The position numbers and the translations under genes were made by a program. The notes under the pieces are model-generated. The model was not told the DNA's origin. It did no database searches and saw only the letters and a program-made list of their open reading frames with translations. Below are positions 16,533 to 28,495 of a DNA stretch of 64,000 nt, piece after piece; position 1 is the stretch's first letter, and every line of letters starts with the position of its first letter. This stretch comes from Mycolicibacterium wolinskyi (lineage in GTDB: Bacteria > Actinomycetota > Actinomycetes > Mycobacteriales > Mycobacteriaceae): contig NZ_LQQA01000006.1 of assembly GCF_002101965.1 (NCBI RefSeq), positions 372,001-436,000 on the forward strand, in the 5' to 3' direction.

Positions 16533-18635
16533 GTGTCAGCCACGATTACCGACGAGCAGTTTGCCGCCCGCGAGCTGGTGAGAAGCTGGGCCGCGGCAGC
16601 CGGCACGGTGGCCGCGGTACGTGAGATGGAACACGATCCGCAAGCCTGGCGGGCGGCGTACCAGGGGCTCGCCGAACTAGGGATCTTCAGCGTCGCCGTC
16701 CCCGAGGACCACGGCGGCGCCGGCGGCACCGTCGAGGATCTGTGCGCGATGGTCGACGAAGCCGCTGCGGCCCTGGTGCCCGGGCCGGTCGCGACGACGG
16801 CGCTGGCCACCCTGCTCGTCACCGATGCCGCGCTGCTGGATGCCCTGATGTCGGGTGAGCGCACCGCGGGCGCGGCGCTCGCCGCGTCGGTCGAGGTCGC
16901 CGCCGGCCGGGTGTCGGGAACCGTCGAGCATGTCCTTGGCGCCGACGCGGCAGGCGTACTGCTGTTGCCGGCCGGAGACCAGGTGTTGCTGGTCGACGCC
17001 GGCGCCGAGGGGGTGGCGGTCGAACACGTCGCGGCCACCGATTTCTCCGTGCCGTTGGCCCGCGTGGTCCTGGACTCGGTGCCCGTCGAGGTGCTCGCGG
17101 TGTCGCGGCAACGATTCGACGACGCCGCGGCGACCGTGTTCGCCGCCGAGGCAGCCGGTTTGGCCCGGTGGACGTTGCACACCGCCACCGAGTACGCGAA
17201 GGTCCGCGAGCAGTTCGGCAAGCCGATCGGCAGCTTCCAGGCGATCAAGCACATGTGCGCCGAAATGCTGTTGCGGTCCGAGCAGATCTCGGTCGCCGCG
17301 GCCGACGCGGCCCGCGCGGCAGGCGAATCCGACGACCCTCAGCTGTCGGTTGCCGCCGCGGTCGCCGCTGCCACCGGTGTCGAAGCCGCGAAAGCCAATG
17401 CCAAAGACTGCATTCAGGTGCTCGGCGGTATCGGCATCACATGGGAGCACGACGCGCACCTGTATCTCCGGCGCGCATACGGCATCGCGCACTTCCTGGG
17501 TGGGCAACGCCGGTGGGTGCGCCGTGTCGCAGGCCTGACGCGGCAGGGTGTGCGCCGTGAGTTGACGATCGATCTGGAGTCGGTCGCGGATCTGCGTCCC
17601 GAGATCAGTGCCGCGGTCGCCGAGGTGGCCGCGCAGCCCGTGGAAAAGCGACAGATCGCGCTCGCGGAATCCGGTCTGCAGGCGCCGCATTGGCCGAAGC
17701 CCTACGGCCGCAACGCATCACCGGCCGAACAGTTGCTGATCGACCAGGAGCTCGCCGCGGCGAAGGTCGAGCGCCCCGATCTGGTCATCGGCTGGTGGGC
17801 GGTGCCCACGATTCTCGAACACGGCAGTGCGGAGCAGATCGACCGGTTCGTCCCGCCGACCCTGCGCGGTGACCTGGTCTGGTGCCAGCTGTTCTCCGAG
17901 CCGGGCGCGGGCTCCGATCTGGCCGCGTTGCGCACCAAAGCCGTTCGTGCCGAGGGCGGTTGGAAGCTCACGGGCCAGAAGGTGTGGACCTCTGCGGCCC
18001 AGAAGGCGCACTGGGGCGTGTGTTTGGCCCGCACCGATGCCGACGCGCCGAAGCATAAGGGCATCACATATTTCCTCGTCGACATGAAATCGCCGGGCAT
18101 CGTGATCCGGCCGCTGCGCGAGATCACCGGCGACGAGCTGTTCAACGAGGTGTTCTTCGACGACGTATTCGTGCCCGACGAGATGGTGGTCGGCACCGTC
18201 AACGACGGCTGGCGGTTGGCGCGCACCACGCTGGCCAACGAACGCGTCGCGATGGCAGGCGGTACGGCACTTGGCAATCCGATGGAAGAACTGCTGCGTA
18301 CCGTCAGCGAGATCGATGTCGACCCGGCCGATGAGGATCGTCTGGGCAGCCTGATCCTCGCGGCTCAGGTGGGTTCACTGCTCGATCAGCGCATCGCACA
18401 GCTCGCGGTCGGCGGCCAGGATCCCGGTGCGCAGGCCAGTGCCCGCAAGCTCATCGGCGTGCGCTACCGGCAAGCGCTGTCGGAATTCCGGATGGAGCTG
18501 TCCGCGGGCGGCGGTGTGGTGGCCAACCAGGAGGTGCACGACTTCCTCAACACCCGCTGCCTGACGATCGCCGGCGGCACCGAGCAGATTCTGTTGACCC
18601 TGGCCGGGGAGCGGTTGCTGGGCCTGCCGCGCTGA
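16533..18635 (+). CDS. fadE34: Fused double acyl-CoA dehydrogenase FadE34
   Basis: A 700-residue protein made of two acyl-CoA dehydrogenase modules (about 1-330 and 345-700), the architecture of mycobacterial FadE34/ChsE3, which dehydrogenates steroid side-chain CoA thioesters. The first module has the C-terminal signature REQFGKPIGSFQAIKHMCAEM; the second has FSEPGAGSDLAALRT, KVWTSAA and the terminal GGTEQILLTLAGERLLGLP. GTG at 16533 is chosen because TAGGAG (16521-16526) lies 6 nt upstream; a TTG two codons earlier is too close to it. It is controlled by the KstR box in front and converges on the Rv3572-like gene. Confidence 0.93.
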   Translation: MSATITDEQFAARELVRSWAAAAGTVAAVREMEHDPQAWRAAYQGLAELGIFSVAVPEDHGGAGGTVEDLCAMVDEAAAALVPGPVATTALATLLVTDAALLDALMSGERTAGAALAASVEVAAGRVSGTVEHVLGADAAGVLLLPAGDQVLLVDAGAEGVAVEHVAATDFSVPLARVVLDSVPVEVLAVSRQRFDDAAATVFAAEAAGLARWTLHTATEYAKVREQFGKPIGSFQAIKHMCAEMLLRSEQISVAAADAARAAGESDDPQLSVAAAVAAATGVEAAKANAKDCIQVLGGIGITWEHDAHLYLRRAYGIAHFLGGQRRWVRRVAGLTRQGVRRELTIDLESVADLRPEISAAVAEVAAQPVEKRQIALAESGLQAPHWPKPYGRNASPAEQLLIDQELAAAKVERPDLVIGWWAVPTILEHGSAEQIDRFVPPTLRGDLVWCQLFSEPGAGSDLAALRTKAVRAEGGWKLTGQKVWTSAAQKAHWGVCLARTDADAPKHKGITYFLVDMKSPGIVIRPLREITGDELFNEVFFDDVFVPDEMVVGTVNDGWRLARTTLANERVAMAGGTALGNPMEELLRTVSEIDVDPADEDRLGSLILAAQVGSLLDQRIAQLAVGGQDPGAQASARKLIGVRYRQALSEFRMELSAGGGVVANQEVHDFLNTRCLTIAGGTEQILLTLAGERLLGLPR

Positions 18636-18652
18636 CGCTGCGATGCCTGCGC

Positions 18653-19225
18653 TCAGCCGAAGTTGGTCTGGGCGCAGGCCGTCGGCGTCGTGAGGTTCCA
18701 CCCGCTGGACACGACCTGGATCTGGGTGCACGCGATGAAGTCGGCCTCCCGGTCAGGTTGGCCGGTGCGCCAGTCGATCGGTTGCGAATCGCCGTCGACC
18801 CGGAAGCGCTCGAGTCCGCCGCCGCCGAAGTACGTCACCGAGATCTCGACGTTGTTGGTGGCCTTCAGCATCCGCGACAACACGTTGTTGTTGTTGGCCC
18901 CCTTGTGCAGCTCTCGCGGCGAACCGGACGGTGCGCTGTAGGACGCTTCCTGCCACACACTGCGGTCGGTGCTGCGCAGCGTGATGGTCTGCCGGGCCCA
19001 CGTATCGCCGGGAAGCCCGATGGGGCCGTTGGGGCCCAGGAGGTTGGCCTGGGTGTTGAACCTGCAGCGATCGCCGGCGCAGTCGGCCGTGGCGTGCATT
19101 TCCAGGAGGCCGCTTGGTGTCGGTATCGAGGTCACCGCAGTGTTGACCGCTGCGTCGGCGACGGCCGGGGCCGTGAGTGCGGCCGCCGCCGCGGACACCG
19201 CCAGCACCCCAAGAATCCTCTTCAC
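18653..19225 (-). CDS. Secreted protein of unknown function (Rv3572-like)
   Basis: A 190-residue protein with a clear Sec signal peptide (KRILGVLAVSAAAAALTAPAVADA). The mature part shows two cysteines in DCAGDRC, two further cysteines near the end (ACTQ, ACAQ), and a beta-rich composition. I recognise no enzyme motif. By position it corresponds to the uncharacterised Rv3572 between fadE34 and kshB in M. tuberculosis. GTG at 19225 has GGAGGGAG upstream; longer in-frame starts would spoil the signal peptide. It follows kshB by 37 bp on the same strand and is probably in the KstR regulon. Confidence 0.8.
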   Translation of the reverse strand: MKRILGVLAVSAAAAALTAPAVADAAVNTAVTSIPTPSGLLEMHATADCAGDRCRFNTQANLLGPNGPIGLPGDTWARQTITLRSTDRSVWQEASYSAPSGSPRELHKGANNNNVLSRMLKATNNVEISVTYFGGGGLERFRVDGDSQPIDWRTGQPDREADFIACTQIQVVSSGWNLTTPTACAQTNFG

Positions 19226-19262
19226 GGCTCTCCCTCCGGTCCGGCGAATGTTAGCCCGCACG

Positions 19263-20324
19263 CTATTCGTCGTAGGTGACTTCGACGGAATCCGACGCCG
19301 GGGTGGCCTGGCACCCGAGGATCAAACCCTCCTCGAGGTCGGAGGGTTCGAGTACGTCGTTGATCTCCATCTCGACCTCGCCCGACTTCTTCAGCACGGC
19401 GCACGCACCGCAGTGTCCTTCGCGGCACGAGAACGGCGCGTCGAACCCTTTGTCGAGGAGTACGTCGAGCAGTTTTGCCGAACGCGGCCAACGGATTTCG
19501 TGCGTCGTACCGTCCAGGGTGACGACGGCGGTGGCCGGCCCCTGGTCGCTGTCCTCGTCTTCTTCGATCACCACCGCGGCGAACGGGTCGGACTCCAGCG
19601 ACTTGAACACCTCGATGTGAATACGCTCGTCGGCCGTGCCTGCCTGGCGCAGCGCCTCCTCGGCTGCGGCCATGAACGGTCCCGGCCCGCAGATGAACGC
19701 GTCGTGGGCCGCGAACGGTGCGGTCAAACCGGCCAGTGCCGCGGCGCTCGGCAGCCCCTGCACGGTCTCCAGCCAGTGGATGACGGTCAGTCGGTCGGGG
19801 TACTTGGCAGCCAGGTCGCGCAGTGTGGCCGCGAAGATCACGGAGTTCTCGTCGCGGTTGGCGTAGATCAGCACGACGTTGCCGCTGCCTTCGGCCAGAG
19901 CCGACTTGCAGATGGCCATCATCGGGGTGATGCCGCTGCCCGCGGCGAGCAACAGGAAATCGGCGTCGAGGTTCTTCGGCACGAACGTGCCCGACGGTGC
20001 GAGCACGTGCATCCGCATGCCGGCGTGCGCGTTGTCGCACAGCCAGTTCGACGCGTAACCGTCGGCGGTGCGCTTGACCGTGACGGTGAGTTGGTCGTCG
20101 GTGACCGGGGAACTCGACAGCGAGTAGCAGCGGGCCACCGAGCCGGTGCGGTCGCTGGGTACGCGAAGCGTCAGGAACTGGCCGGGGGAGTAGCGCAACC
20201 GCTCGGTGGGGATGGTCGAACCCTCGGGCACGGTGAACACCAGAGAGCGGGCGTCGGACGTCTCTTCGACGACCGCAGCCACCTGCAGTTCGAGCACGTG
20301 GCTACCCAGTGGCTCATCGGTCAC
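19263..20324 (-). CDS. kshB: 3-ketosteroid 9-alpha-hydroxylase reductase KshB
   Basis: A 353-residue iron-sulfur flavoprotein: FAD-binding RCYSLS (65-70), NAD-binding GSGITP (129-134), CGPGPFM, and a C-terminal plant-type 2Fe-2S domain with Cys300, Cys305, Cys308 and Cys338. It passes electrons from NADH to the Rieske oxygenase KshA, opening steroid ring B; kshA is not in this window. The start is GTG at 20324. Two KstR boxes lie in the 153-bp gap shared with divergent hsaA. Confidence 0.92.
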   Translation of the reverse strand: MTDEPLGSHVLELQVAAVVEETSDARSLVFTVPEGSTIPTERLRYSPGQFLTLRVPSDRTGSVARCYSLSSSPVTDDQLTVTVKRTADGYASNWLCDNAHAGMRMHVLAPSGTFVPKNLDADFLLLAAGSGITPMMAICKSALAEGSGNVVLIYANRDENSVIFAATLRDLAAKYPDRLTVIHWLETVQGLPSAAALAGLTAPFAAHDAFICGPGPFMAAAEEALRQAGTADERIHIEVFKSLESDPFAAVVIEEDEDSDQGPATAVVTLDGTTHEIRWPRSAKLLDVLLDKGFDAPFSCREGHCGACAVLKKSGEVEMEINDVLEPSDLEEGLILGCQATPASDSVEVTYDE

Positions 20325-20362
20325 GGGCGGTGGCCCTCTCTACTCGTCAATCCGGCCATAAC

Positions 20363-20376
20363 TAGAACAGGTTACA
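20363..20376. promoter_or_regulatory. KstR operator, kshB side
   Basis: TAGAACAGGTTACA fits TnnAACnnGTTnnA. It lies 39 bp from the kshB start, probably governing kshB and the secreted-protein gene. Confidence 0.8.
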
Positions 20377-20430
20377 AAAACCTACTTGCCCAGGTCCAGC
20401 CGCTGTATGAACACGCTACTCGACACAAAT

Positions 20431-20444
20431 CGTAACGTGTTCTA
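20431..20444. promoter_or_regulatory. KstR operator, hsaA side
   Basis: CGTAACGTGTTCTA fits the KstR pattern except that the first T is C. It lies 33 bp before the hsaA start and probably controls hsaADCB. Confidence 0.75.
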
Positions 20445-20477
20445 ATCTCTGACTAAGCGATTCTTGGGAGGCATTCA

Positions 20478-24035
<3,558 letters not shown>

Positions 24036-24056
24036 AACTTTACGTCGTTGACAAGA

Positions 24057-24086
24057 CTGGGCCCCCTCCTCGCGGAGGGGGCCCAG
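24057..24086 (+). terminator. Terminator hairpin after hsaB
   Basis: CTGGGCCCCCTCC, tetraloop TCGC, GGAGGGGGCCCAG: a perfect 13-bp GC-rich stem. There is no T tract, as is usual in mycobacteria. Confidence 0.85.
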
Positions 24087-24107
24087 TCGCATAGTCACCG
24101 CTCCGTC

Positions 24108-24127
24108 GATTGATCAACCGGTCAAAT
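24108..24127. promoter_or_regulatory. Possible upstream TetR operator for the SDR gene
   Basis: TTGATC-AACC-GGTCAA (24110-24125 core) is a weaker copy, with 5 of 6 pairs, of the TTTGATC/GATCAAA palindrome found at 24162 and 25728. It lies just upstream of a consensus -35 hexamer TTGACA (24134-24139). Confidence 0.45.
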
Positions 24128-24161
24128 AGCCTATTGACACGCTGGCCGATGCACTGACATC

Positions 24162-24179
24162 TTTGATCGATCGATCAAA
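24162..24179. promoter_or_regulatory. TetR operator upstream of mycofactocin-coupled SDR
   Basis: TTTGATCGATCGATCAAA, a perfect 18-bp palindrome 17 bp before the SDR start. The same arms recur beside the TetR gene, so one regulator probably controls both. Confidence 0.75.
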
Positions 24180-24196
24180 ACATGGAAAGGCTGGCG

Positions 24197-25036
24197 ATGG
24201 CAGGGCGCGTCGAGGGCAAGGTTGCATTCATCACCGGGGCGGCACGTGGGCAGGGGCGCAGTCACGCCGTGCGGCTGGCGCAGGAGGGTGCGGACATCAT
24301 CGCGGTCGACATCTGTCGGCAAATCAGCAGCAACAGCGTGATCCCGCCGTCGACCCCCGCCGATCTCGCGGAGACGGCCGATCTGGTCAAGGCGTTGAAC
24401 CGAAGGATCGTCACGGCCGAGGTGGATGTGCGCGACTTCGACGCGCTCAAGGCGGCCGTCGACGGCGGGGTCGAGCAGTTGGGCAGGCTGGACATCATCG
24501 TCGCGAACGCGGGCATCGGCAATGGTGGCGAGACGTTGGACAAAACCAGCGAGCAGGACTGGGACGACATGATCGGCGTCAACCTGTCCGGCGTCTGGAA
24601 GACTGTGAAAGCCGCGGTGCCGCATCTACTTTCAGCGGGACGCGGGGGCTCCATCGTTCTCACGAGCTCGGTCGGCGGGCTGAAGGCATACCCGCACACC
24701 GGCCACTACATCGCGGCGAAACACGGTGTGGTGGGGCTGATGCGGAGTTTTGCCGTCGAACTGGGTCAGCATTCGATCCGGGTGAACTCGGTGCATCCGA
24801 CCAACGTGAACACGCCGATGTTCATGAATGAGGGCACCATGAAGCTGTTTCGTCCCGACCTGGAAAACCCGGGACCCGACGATCTGGCCGTTGCCGCGCA
24901 GTTCATGCACGTGCTGCCGATCGGCTGGGTGGAGCCGGTGGACATCAGCAACGCGGTGTTGTTCCTCGCCTCCGATGAGGCGCGCTACGTCACCGGCCTT
25001 CCCGTCACGGTCGATGCCGGAAGTATGTTGAAGTAG
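24197..25036 (+). CDS. Mycofactocin-coupled SDR oxidoreductase
   Basis: A 279-residue short-chain dehydrogenase. The cofactor motif TGAARGQG (13-20) followed by RSHAVRLAQEGADIIAVDIC is the signature of the mycofactocin-coupled subfamily, which carries an insertion after beta-2 (here the SSNSVIPPSTPADLAE region). Such enzymes hold NAD tightly and are thought to be re-oxidised by mycofactocin. The active site shows the serine region TSSVGG and YxxxK in GHYIAAKHG. ATG at 24197 has AAAGG upstream; an in-frame ATG at 24182 abuts the operator and is less likely. Its substrate, perhaps an alcohol made by the neighbouring P450, is inference. Confidence 0.87.
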   Translation: MAGRVEGKVAFITGAARGQGRSHAVRLAQEGADIIAVDICRQISSNSVIPPSTPADLAETADLVKALNRRIVTAEVDVRDFDALKAAVDGGVEQLGRLDIIVANAGIGNGGETLDKTSEQDWDDMIGVNLSGVWKTVKAAVPHLLSAGRGGSIVLTSSVGGLKAYPHTGHYIAAKHGVVGLMRSFAVELGQHSIRVNSVHPTNVNTPMFMNEGTMKLFRPDLENPGPDDLAVAAQFMHVLPIGWVEPVDISNAVLFLASDEARYVTGLPVTVDAGSMLK

Positions 25037-25042
25037 CCCAGT

Positions 25043-25624
25043 CTATTTCGTCGCGAACCGGTGCAGCATGCGCTCAATGAACGCGCGGAACTCGTCGTGG
25101 CCCTGCGTCACTCCGACGGCCTCCTCGTTGCAGAGGCTGCGCGCCGACTGGGTGAGCAGCATCGACATCACGACGGGCGGATACTCGTCGATGTCGACTC
25201 CGTGTGTCCGGAGGACCATGGCCATGGCGGTGGTCTCGATGTCCCGGACGCGTTCGGAATAGGACTTGAGTTCGGCGCCGATGGCCTTGCGGTGGTTGGC
25301 CATCGCCATGAACTCGGTGTTGAGACCGGTCAGGCGCGAGTCGGAGTTGAGCACCCACAAGGCCCGGAGTGGGTCCTCGTCGGCGATGGCCTCGCGCATC
25401 CGCGTGAGCGCCGCGTCGGCGCCGCTTCGCAATACCGCGACGAACAAGTCGTCGAGGGTGTCGAAGTAGTAGTAGACCAACGCCGACCTGACGCCGGCCA
25501 CGGCGGCGATGCGCCGGGTGGTCGCCGCGGCATAGCCCTCGTCGCGGATCACCTGAGCGGTCGCCTCGATCAGCCGTCGCCGCGTACCCGCATCTTTGTC
25601 CTTGGCTGCGCGTGGTGCGGGCAT
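25043..25624 (-). CDS. TetR-family regulator of the SDR/ferredoxin/P450 module
   Basis: A 193-residue TetR protein. The helix-turn-helix lies in TRRRLIEATAQVIRDEGYAAATTRRIAAVAGVRSALVYYYFDTLDDL; the C-terminal ligand domain is unlike KstR. The ATG at 25624 has GGGAG 10 nt upstream; the frame stays open to an ATG at 25720, only 8 bp from the operator, so a 32-residue longer form is possible. It converges on the SDR (6-bp gap) and diverges from the ferredoxin gene. Shared palindromes at 24162 and 25728 suggest control of both flanks and of itself. Confidence 0.85.
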   Translation of the reverse strand: MPAPRAAKDKDAGTRRRLIEATAQVIRDEGYAAATTRRIAAVAGVRSALVYYYFDTLDDLFVAVLRSGADAALTRMREAIADEDPLRALWVLNSDSRLTGLNTEFMAMANHRKAIGAELKSYSERVRDIETTAMAMVLRTHGVDIDEYPPVVMSMLLTQSARSLCNEEAVGVTQGHDEFRAFIERMLHRFATK

Positions 25625-25727
25625 CAGCCGATGCTCCCAGAAGCGTTGTGGGCCAGACAAAATGACGGTTGGCTTGGAACCCTTGACCGCTCCCGAGAGC
25701 ACCTGGTAAGCATGAGCCATCCTAGCA

Positions 25728-25747
25728 GTTTGATCAATCGATCAAAC
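25728..25747. promoter_or_regulatory. TetR operator between TetR gene and ferredoxin-P450
   Basis: GTTTGATC-AATC-GATCAAAC: perfect 8-bp arms, the same sequence as at 24162. It lies 22 bp before the ferredoxin start. Confidence 0.75.
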
Positions 25748-25768
25748 GATGAAGTCTGAGGAAGACCG

Positions 25769-25996
25769 ATGCCCGAAGATACGAGCCGGCACGAACTACG
25801 CGTGGACGGCAGCTTGTGCGAAGGTCATGCATTGTGCGTCGACCTGGCGCCCGACGTCTTCGTACTGGGCGACGACGAGGTCGCTGCCGCCGATACGACG
25901 CCACCCGAATCGCGGTGGGGGCAGGTGAAAGCCGCCGTCGACGCCTGTCCCCGCCAGGCCATCACATTCTCAACCCTGCACACGAAAGGCCGCTGA
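25769..25996 (+). CDS. 3Fe-4S-type ferredoxin with CxxHxxC motif
   Basis: A 75-residue ferredoxin. Ligands are Cys17, Cys23 and Cys60 (ACP), with His20 in the place of the usual extra cysteine (CEGHALC), the pattern of actinobacterial P450-linked 3Fe-4S ferredoxins. The APDVFVL stretch is typical. The ATG follows AGGAAG. It ends 2 bp before the P450 ATG, so the two are surely co-translated and it is the natural electron donor. The reductase is not in the module. Confidence 0.88.
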   Translation: MPEDTSRHELRVDGSLCEGHALCVDLAPDVFVLGDDEVAAADTTPPESRWGQVKAAVDACPRQAITFSTLHTKGR

Positions 25997-25998
25997 GC

Positions 25999-27282
25999 AT
26001 GACCGATCTGGCGTCTGTGGATTACTTCTCCGACCCGGCGATCACACAGGACCCGTACGAGTACTTCGACTACCTGCGAAGCCAGGGGCCGGTTTTCGCC
26101 GAGCCGCACCACGGCGTCGTCGCCGTAACCGGCTATCAGGAGGTCATGGCGGCGTTCAAGGACACCGATTCGTTCTCCGCGGTCAACGCGATCGGTGGAC
26201 CGTTCCCGCCGCTGCCGTTCGAGCCCGAGGGCGATGACATCACCGCGCAGATCGAGGCGCATCGTCACGAGTTCCCGATCTTCGAACACATGGTCGTCAT
26301 GGATCCGCCCGAACACGAGCGGGCGCGGTCTCTGCTGAGCAGGCTGCTGACGCCGCGCCGGCTCAAAGAGAACGAGGACTACATGTGGCAGCTGGCCGAT
26401 CGCCAGCTCGACGAGTTCATCGCCAACGGCAGGTGTGAGTTCCTCAGCGAGTACGCCAAGCCTTTTGCGACCCTGGCGATCACCGATCTGCTCGGCGTCC
26501 CGGAGGAGGACCGCGCGGAGTTCCGCCGCGCGCTCGGCGCGGAGAAGCCCGCAGGAAACCGGGTAGGTGCGCTTGACGGGGAGCCGGTGGGACTCAACCC
26601 ACTTCAGTATCTGGACGACAAGTTCAGCGGTTACATCGCCGAGCGGCGGCGCGAGCCCAGAAACGACGTCCTCGGTGGGATGGCCTCGGCGACGTACCCC
26701 GATGGATCGACCCCCGAACTGCTCGAGGTCGTGCGCCCGGCCACGTTCCTGTTCGCGGCGGGCCAGGAAACCGTCACCAAGCTGCTCAGCGCAGCGGTCC
26801 AGACGCTGGGCGATCGCCCCGAGTATCAACAGCTGCTACGCGACAAGCCTGAGCTGATACCGGCGTTCATCGAAGAGGCGCTGCGGACGCAGAGCCCCAC
26901 CAAGGTCGACTTCCGGCTCGCGCGCAAGACCACGACGCTCGGCGGCGTGCATATCAAGGCCGGCACGGTCCTGATGCTGTGCCTCGGCGCCGCCAACCGC
27001 GATCCGCGAAAGTTCCCCGAGCCGAACGAGTTCGACATCGGACGCCCGAATGTGCGCGAACACATCGCGTTCGGGCGCGGCATCCACACGTGTGCCGGCG
27101 CGCCACTCGCACGTGTGGAAGGGGTGATCACCGTGCATCGCCTGTTGGACCGCATGCGCGACATCACGATCAGTGAGGACGCACATGGACCGGCGGGCAA
27201 ACGTCACTACGCATACGAGCCTACGTTCCTACTGCGCGGCCTGACCGAACTCCACATCGAATTTACCGCAGTGACAGGGTGA
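25999..27282 (+). CDS. Cytochrome P450
   Basis: A 427-residue soluble P450. Heme loop FGRGIHTCAG (Cys365), K-helix E293-x-x-R296 and I-helix AAGQET (253-258). The I-helix has Gln-Glu-Thr where many P450s have G(D/E)T with another residue, but the acid-alcohol pair is kept. ATG at 25999 follows AAAGG. It is fed by the adjacent ferredoxin and regulated with the SDR by the TetR protein, so a route of hydroxylation then alcohol oxidation is plausible. The CYP family number cannot be assigned by eye. It overlaps the convergent FAD gene by 20 bp. Confidence 0.92.
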   Translation: MTDLASVDYFSDPAITQDPYEYFDYLRSQGPVFAEPHHGVVAVTGYQEVMAAFKDTDSFSAVNAIGGPFPPLPFEPEGDDITAQIEAHRHEFPIFEHMVVMDPPEHERARSLLSRLLTPRRLKENEDYMWQLADRQLDEFIANGRCEFLSEYAKPFATLAITDLLGVPEEDRAEFRRALGAEKPAGNRVGALDGEPVGLNPLQYLDDKFSGYIAERRREPRNDVLGGMASATYPDGSTPELLEVVRPATFLFAAGQETVTKLLSAAVQTLGDRPEYQQLLRDKPELIPAFIEEALRTQSPTKVDFRLARKTTTLGGVHIKAGTVLMLCLGAANRDPRKFPEPNEFDIGRPNVREHIAFGRGIHTCAGAPLARVEGVITVHRLLDRMRDITISEDAHGPAGKRHYAYEPTFLLRGLTELHIEFTAVTG

Positions 27283-28495
27283 TCGGGCCACCGTACCGAT
27301 CGGCGCCGTCGAGGATGCTCGACGGCACGCGGAATACCCGCCCCGGGGAGGCCGGCCACGGCAGCGTCTTTCGCCCGACGACCCTGCCATCTTGCCGTGC
27401 GACGACTCGCGGTACCCGAACCAGGGTATCGGTCCACAGCAGCAGGCGGTGGCGCGCAGGCGCCGGATCCCCGGGTCGGAGGAGATTCGGCGCGACCCAG
27501 CGCAGCGGCGGTGCGGCTTCGACGCGGACGGATTCCGTGGGCGACTGCGCTCCCGCAAGGTAGCGGTGCACCTGCGCGGCGACGTGCCGCCCGTCGAGGG
27601 CCGCGATGTCTGCGGTATCGACGGGGTGCAGCAGGTTACCGATGGCGAACACTCCGTCGCGGCTGGTGCGTAGTGCGGTGTCGACCACGGGGCCGAGCGT
27701 GCACGGGTCCATGTCGAGCCCGGCTGACCGCGCCAGCTCGTGGTCCGGGATCCAGTCGCCCGTGAAAACGACGGTGTCGCAGTCGATCACTCGGCGCTGA
27801 CCGGTTGCGATGTGTTCGACCTCCACGCCCTGTACGGTCGGCTTGCCGATGATGCGGGTCACGCGGGCGCGGGTCGCGACATCCACACCGAGCAGCGGGC
27901 TGCGCCCGGCGATGTTGAACACCGCGTACGACTCGGGTGACGGCTGTTCCGTCGTCATGAGAACCGTGCGGCACCCCGCATGCTTGAGGGTCAGTACGGC
28001 CGAGTAGCTGACCAACTCGGCACCGACGACCACGGCGCGGCTGCCGACCTTGCGATGCCGCAGGTGGACGGTGTTCTGCAGGTGGCCGGTGGTGTAGACG
28101 CCCGACGGTCGGTCGCCGGGGACCATGCGGGCCGGGCGGGGGCGTTCCCGTGCACCGGTGGCGAGGATGACGGCCCGGGCATGCACGCGTTCGCGGCCCT
28201 GTGGAGAGGTGATCTCCAATGATCTCGGGCCTGCCCAGCCGGTGACCATGGCGCTGGTGCGGATCGTCGCCCCGGCGGCGACTGCATTGTGTACCAGTCG
28301 GCTGGCATAGGCCGGACCGCTGATGAAGGTCTTCATATCGCGCATCCCATACCCGGGATGATCGCTGTGGCGCGGGATACCGCCCGCGGCGATCTCTCTT
28401 TCGAGCACAACCACATTCAGCGACGGTCCGAGGTTGGCGGCAGCGGTCAGACCGGCAGGCCCGCCTCCGACGATGGCGACGTCGTACGTGGTCAT
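27263..28495 (-). CDS. FAD/NAD(P)-dependent oxidoreductase (GlpB/HcnB-like partner)
   Basis: A 410-residue pyridine-nucleotide-disulfide-type flavoprotein: N-terminal FAD motif VAIVGGGPAGLTAAANLG, LATGARERPR, a central NAD-like segment VGSRAVVVGAELVSYSA and a FAIGNLLHPVDTADIAALDGRHVA segment near the second FAD contact. Proteins like this pair with GlpA-like flavoproteins carrying a BFD-type cluster domain, and that partner is directly upstream with an ATGA overlap. It probably takes electrons from the GlpA-like subunit. Last gene of the eight-gene minus-strand cluster. Confidence 0.83.
   Translation of the reverse strand: MTTYDVAIVGGGPAGLTAAANLGPSLNVVVLEREIAAGGIPRHSDHPGYGMRDMKTFISGPAYASRLVHNAVAAGATIRTSAMVTGWAGPRSLEITSPQGRERVHARAVILATGARERPRPARMVPGDRPSGVYTTGHLQNTVHLRHRKVGSRAVVVGAELVSYSAVLTLKHAGCRTVLMTTEQPSPESYAVFNIAGRSPLLGVDVATRARVTRIIGKPTVQGVEVEHIATGQRRVIDCDTVVFTGDWIPDHELARSAGLDMDPCTLGPVVDTALRTSRDGVFAIGNLLHPVDTADIAALDGRHVAAQVHRYLAGAQSPTESVRVEAAPPLRWVAPNLLRPGDPAPARHRLLLWTDTLVRVPRVVARQDGRVVGRKTLPWPASPGRVFRVPSSILDGADRYGGPITLSLR

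Noticed and set aside
25625..25720. 32-residue N-terminal extension of the TetR gene at 25043
   Set aside because: The ATG at 25624 has a ribosome site and gives the normal TetR length; the extension is unlike family members, though not excluded.
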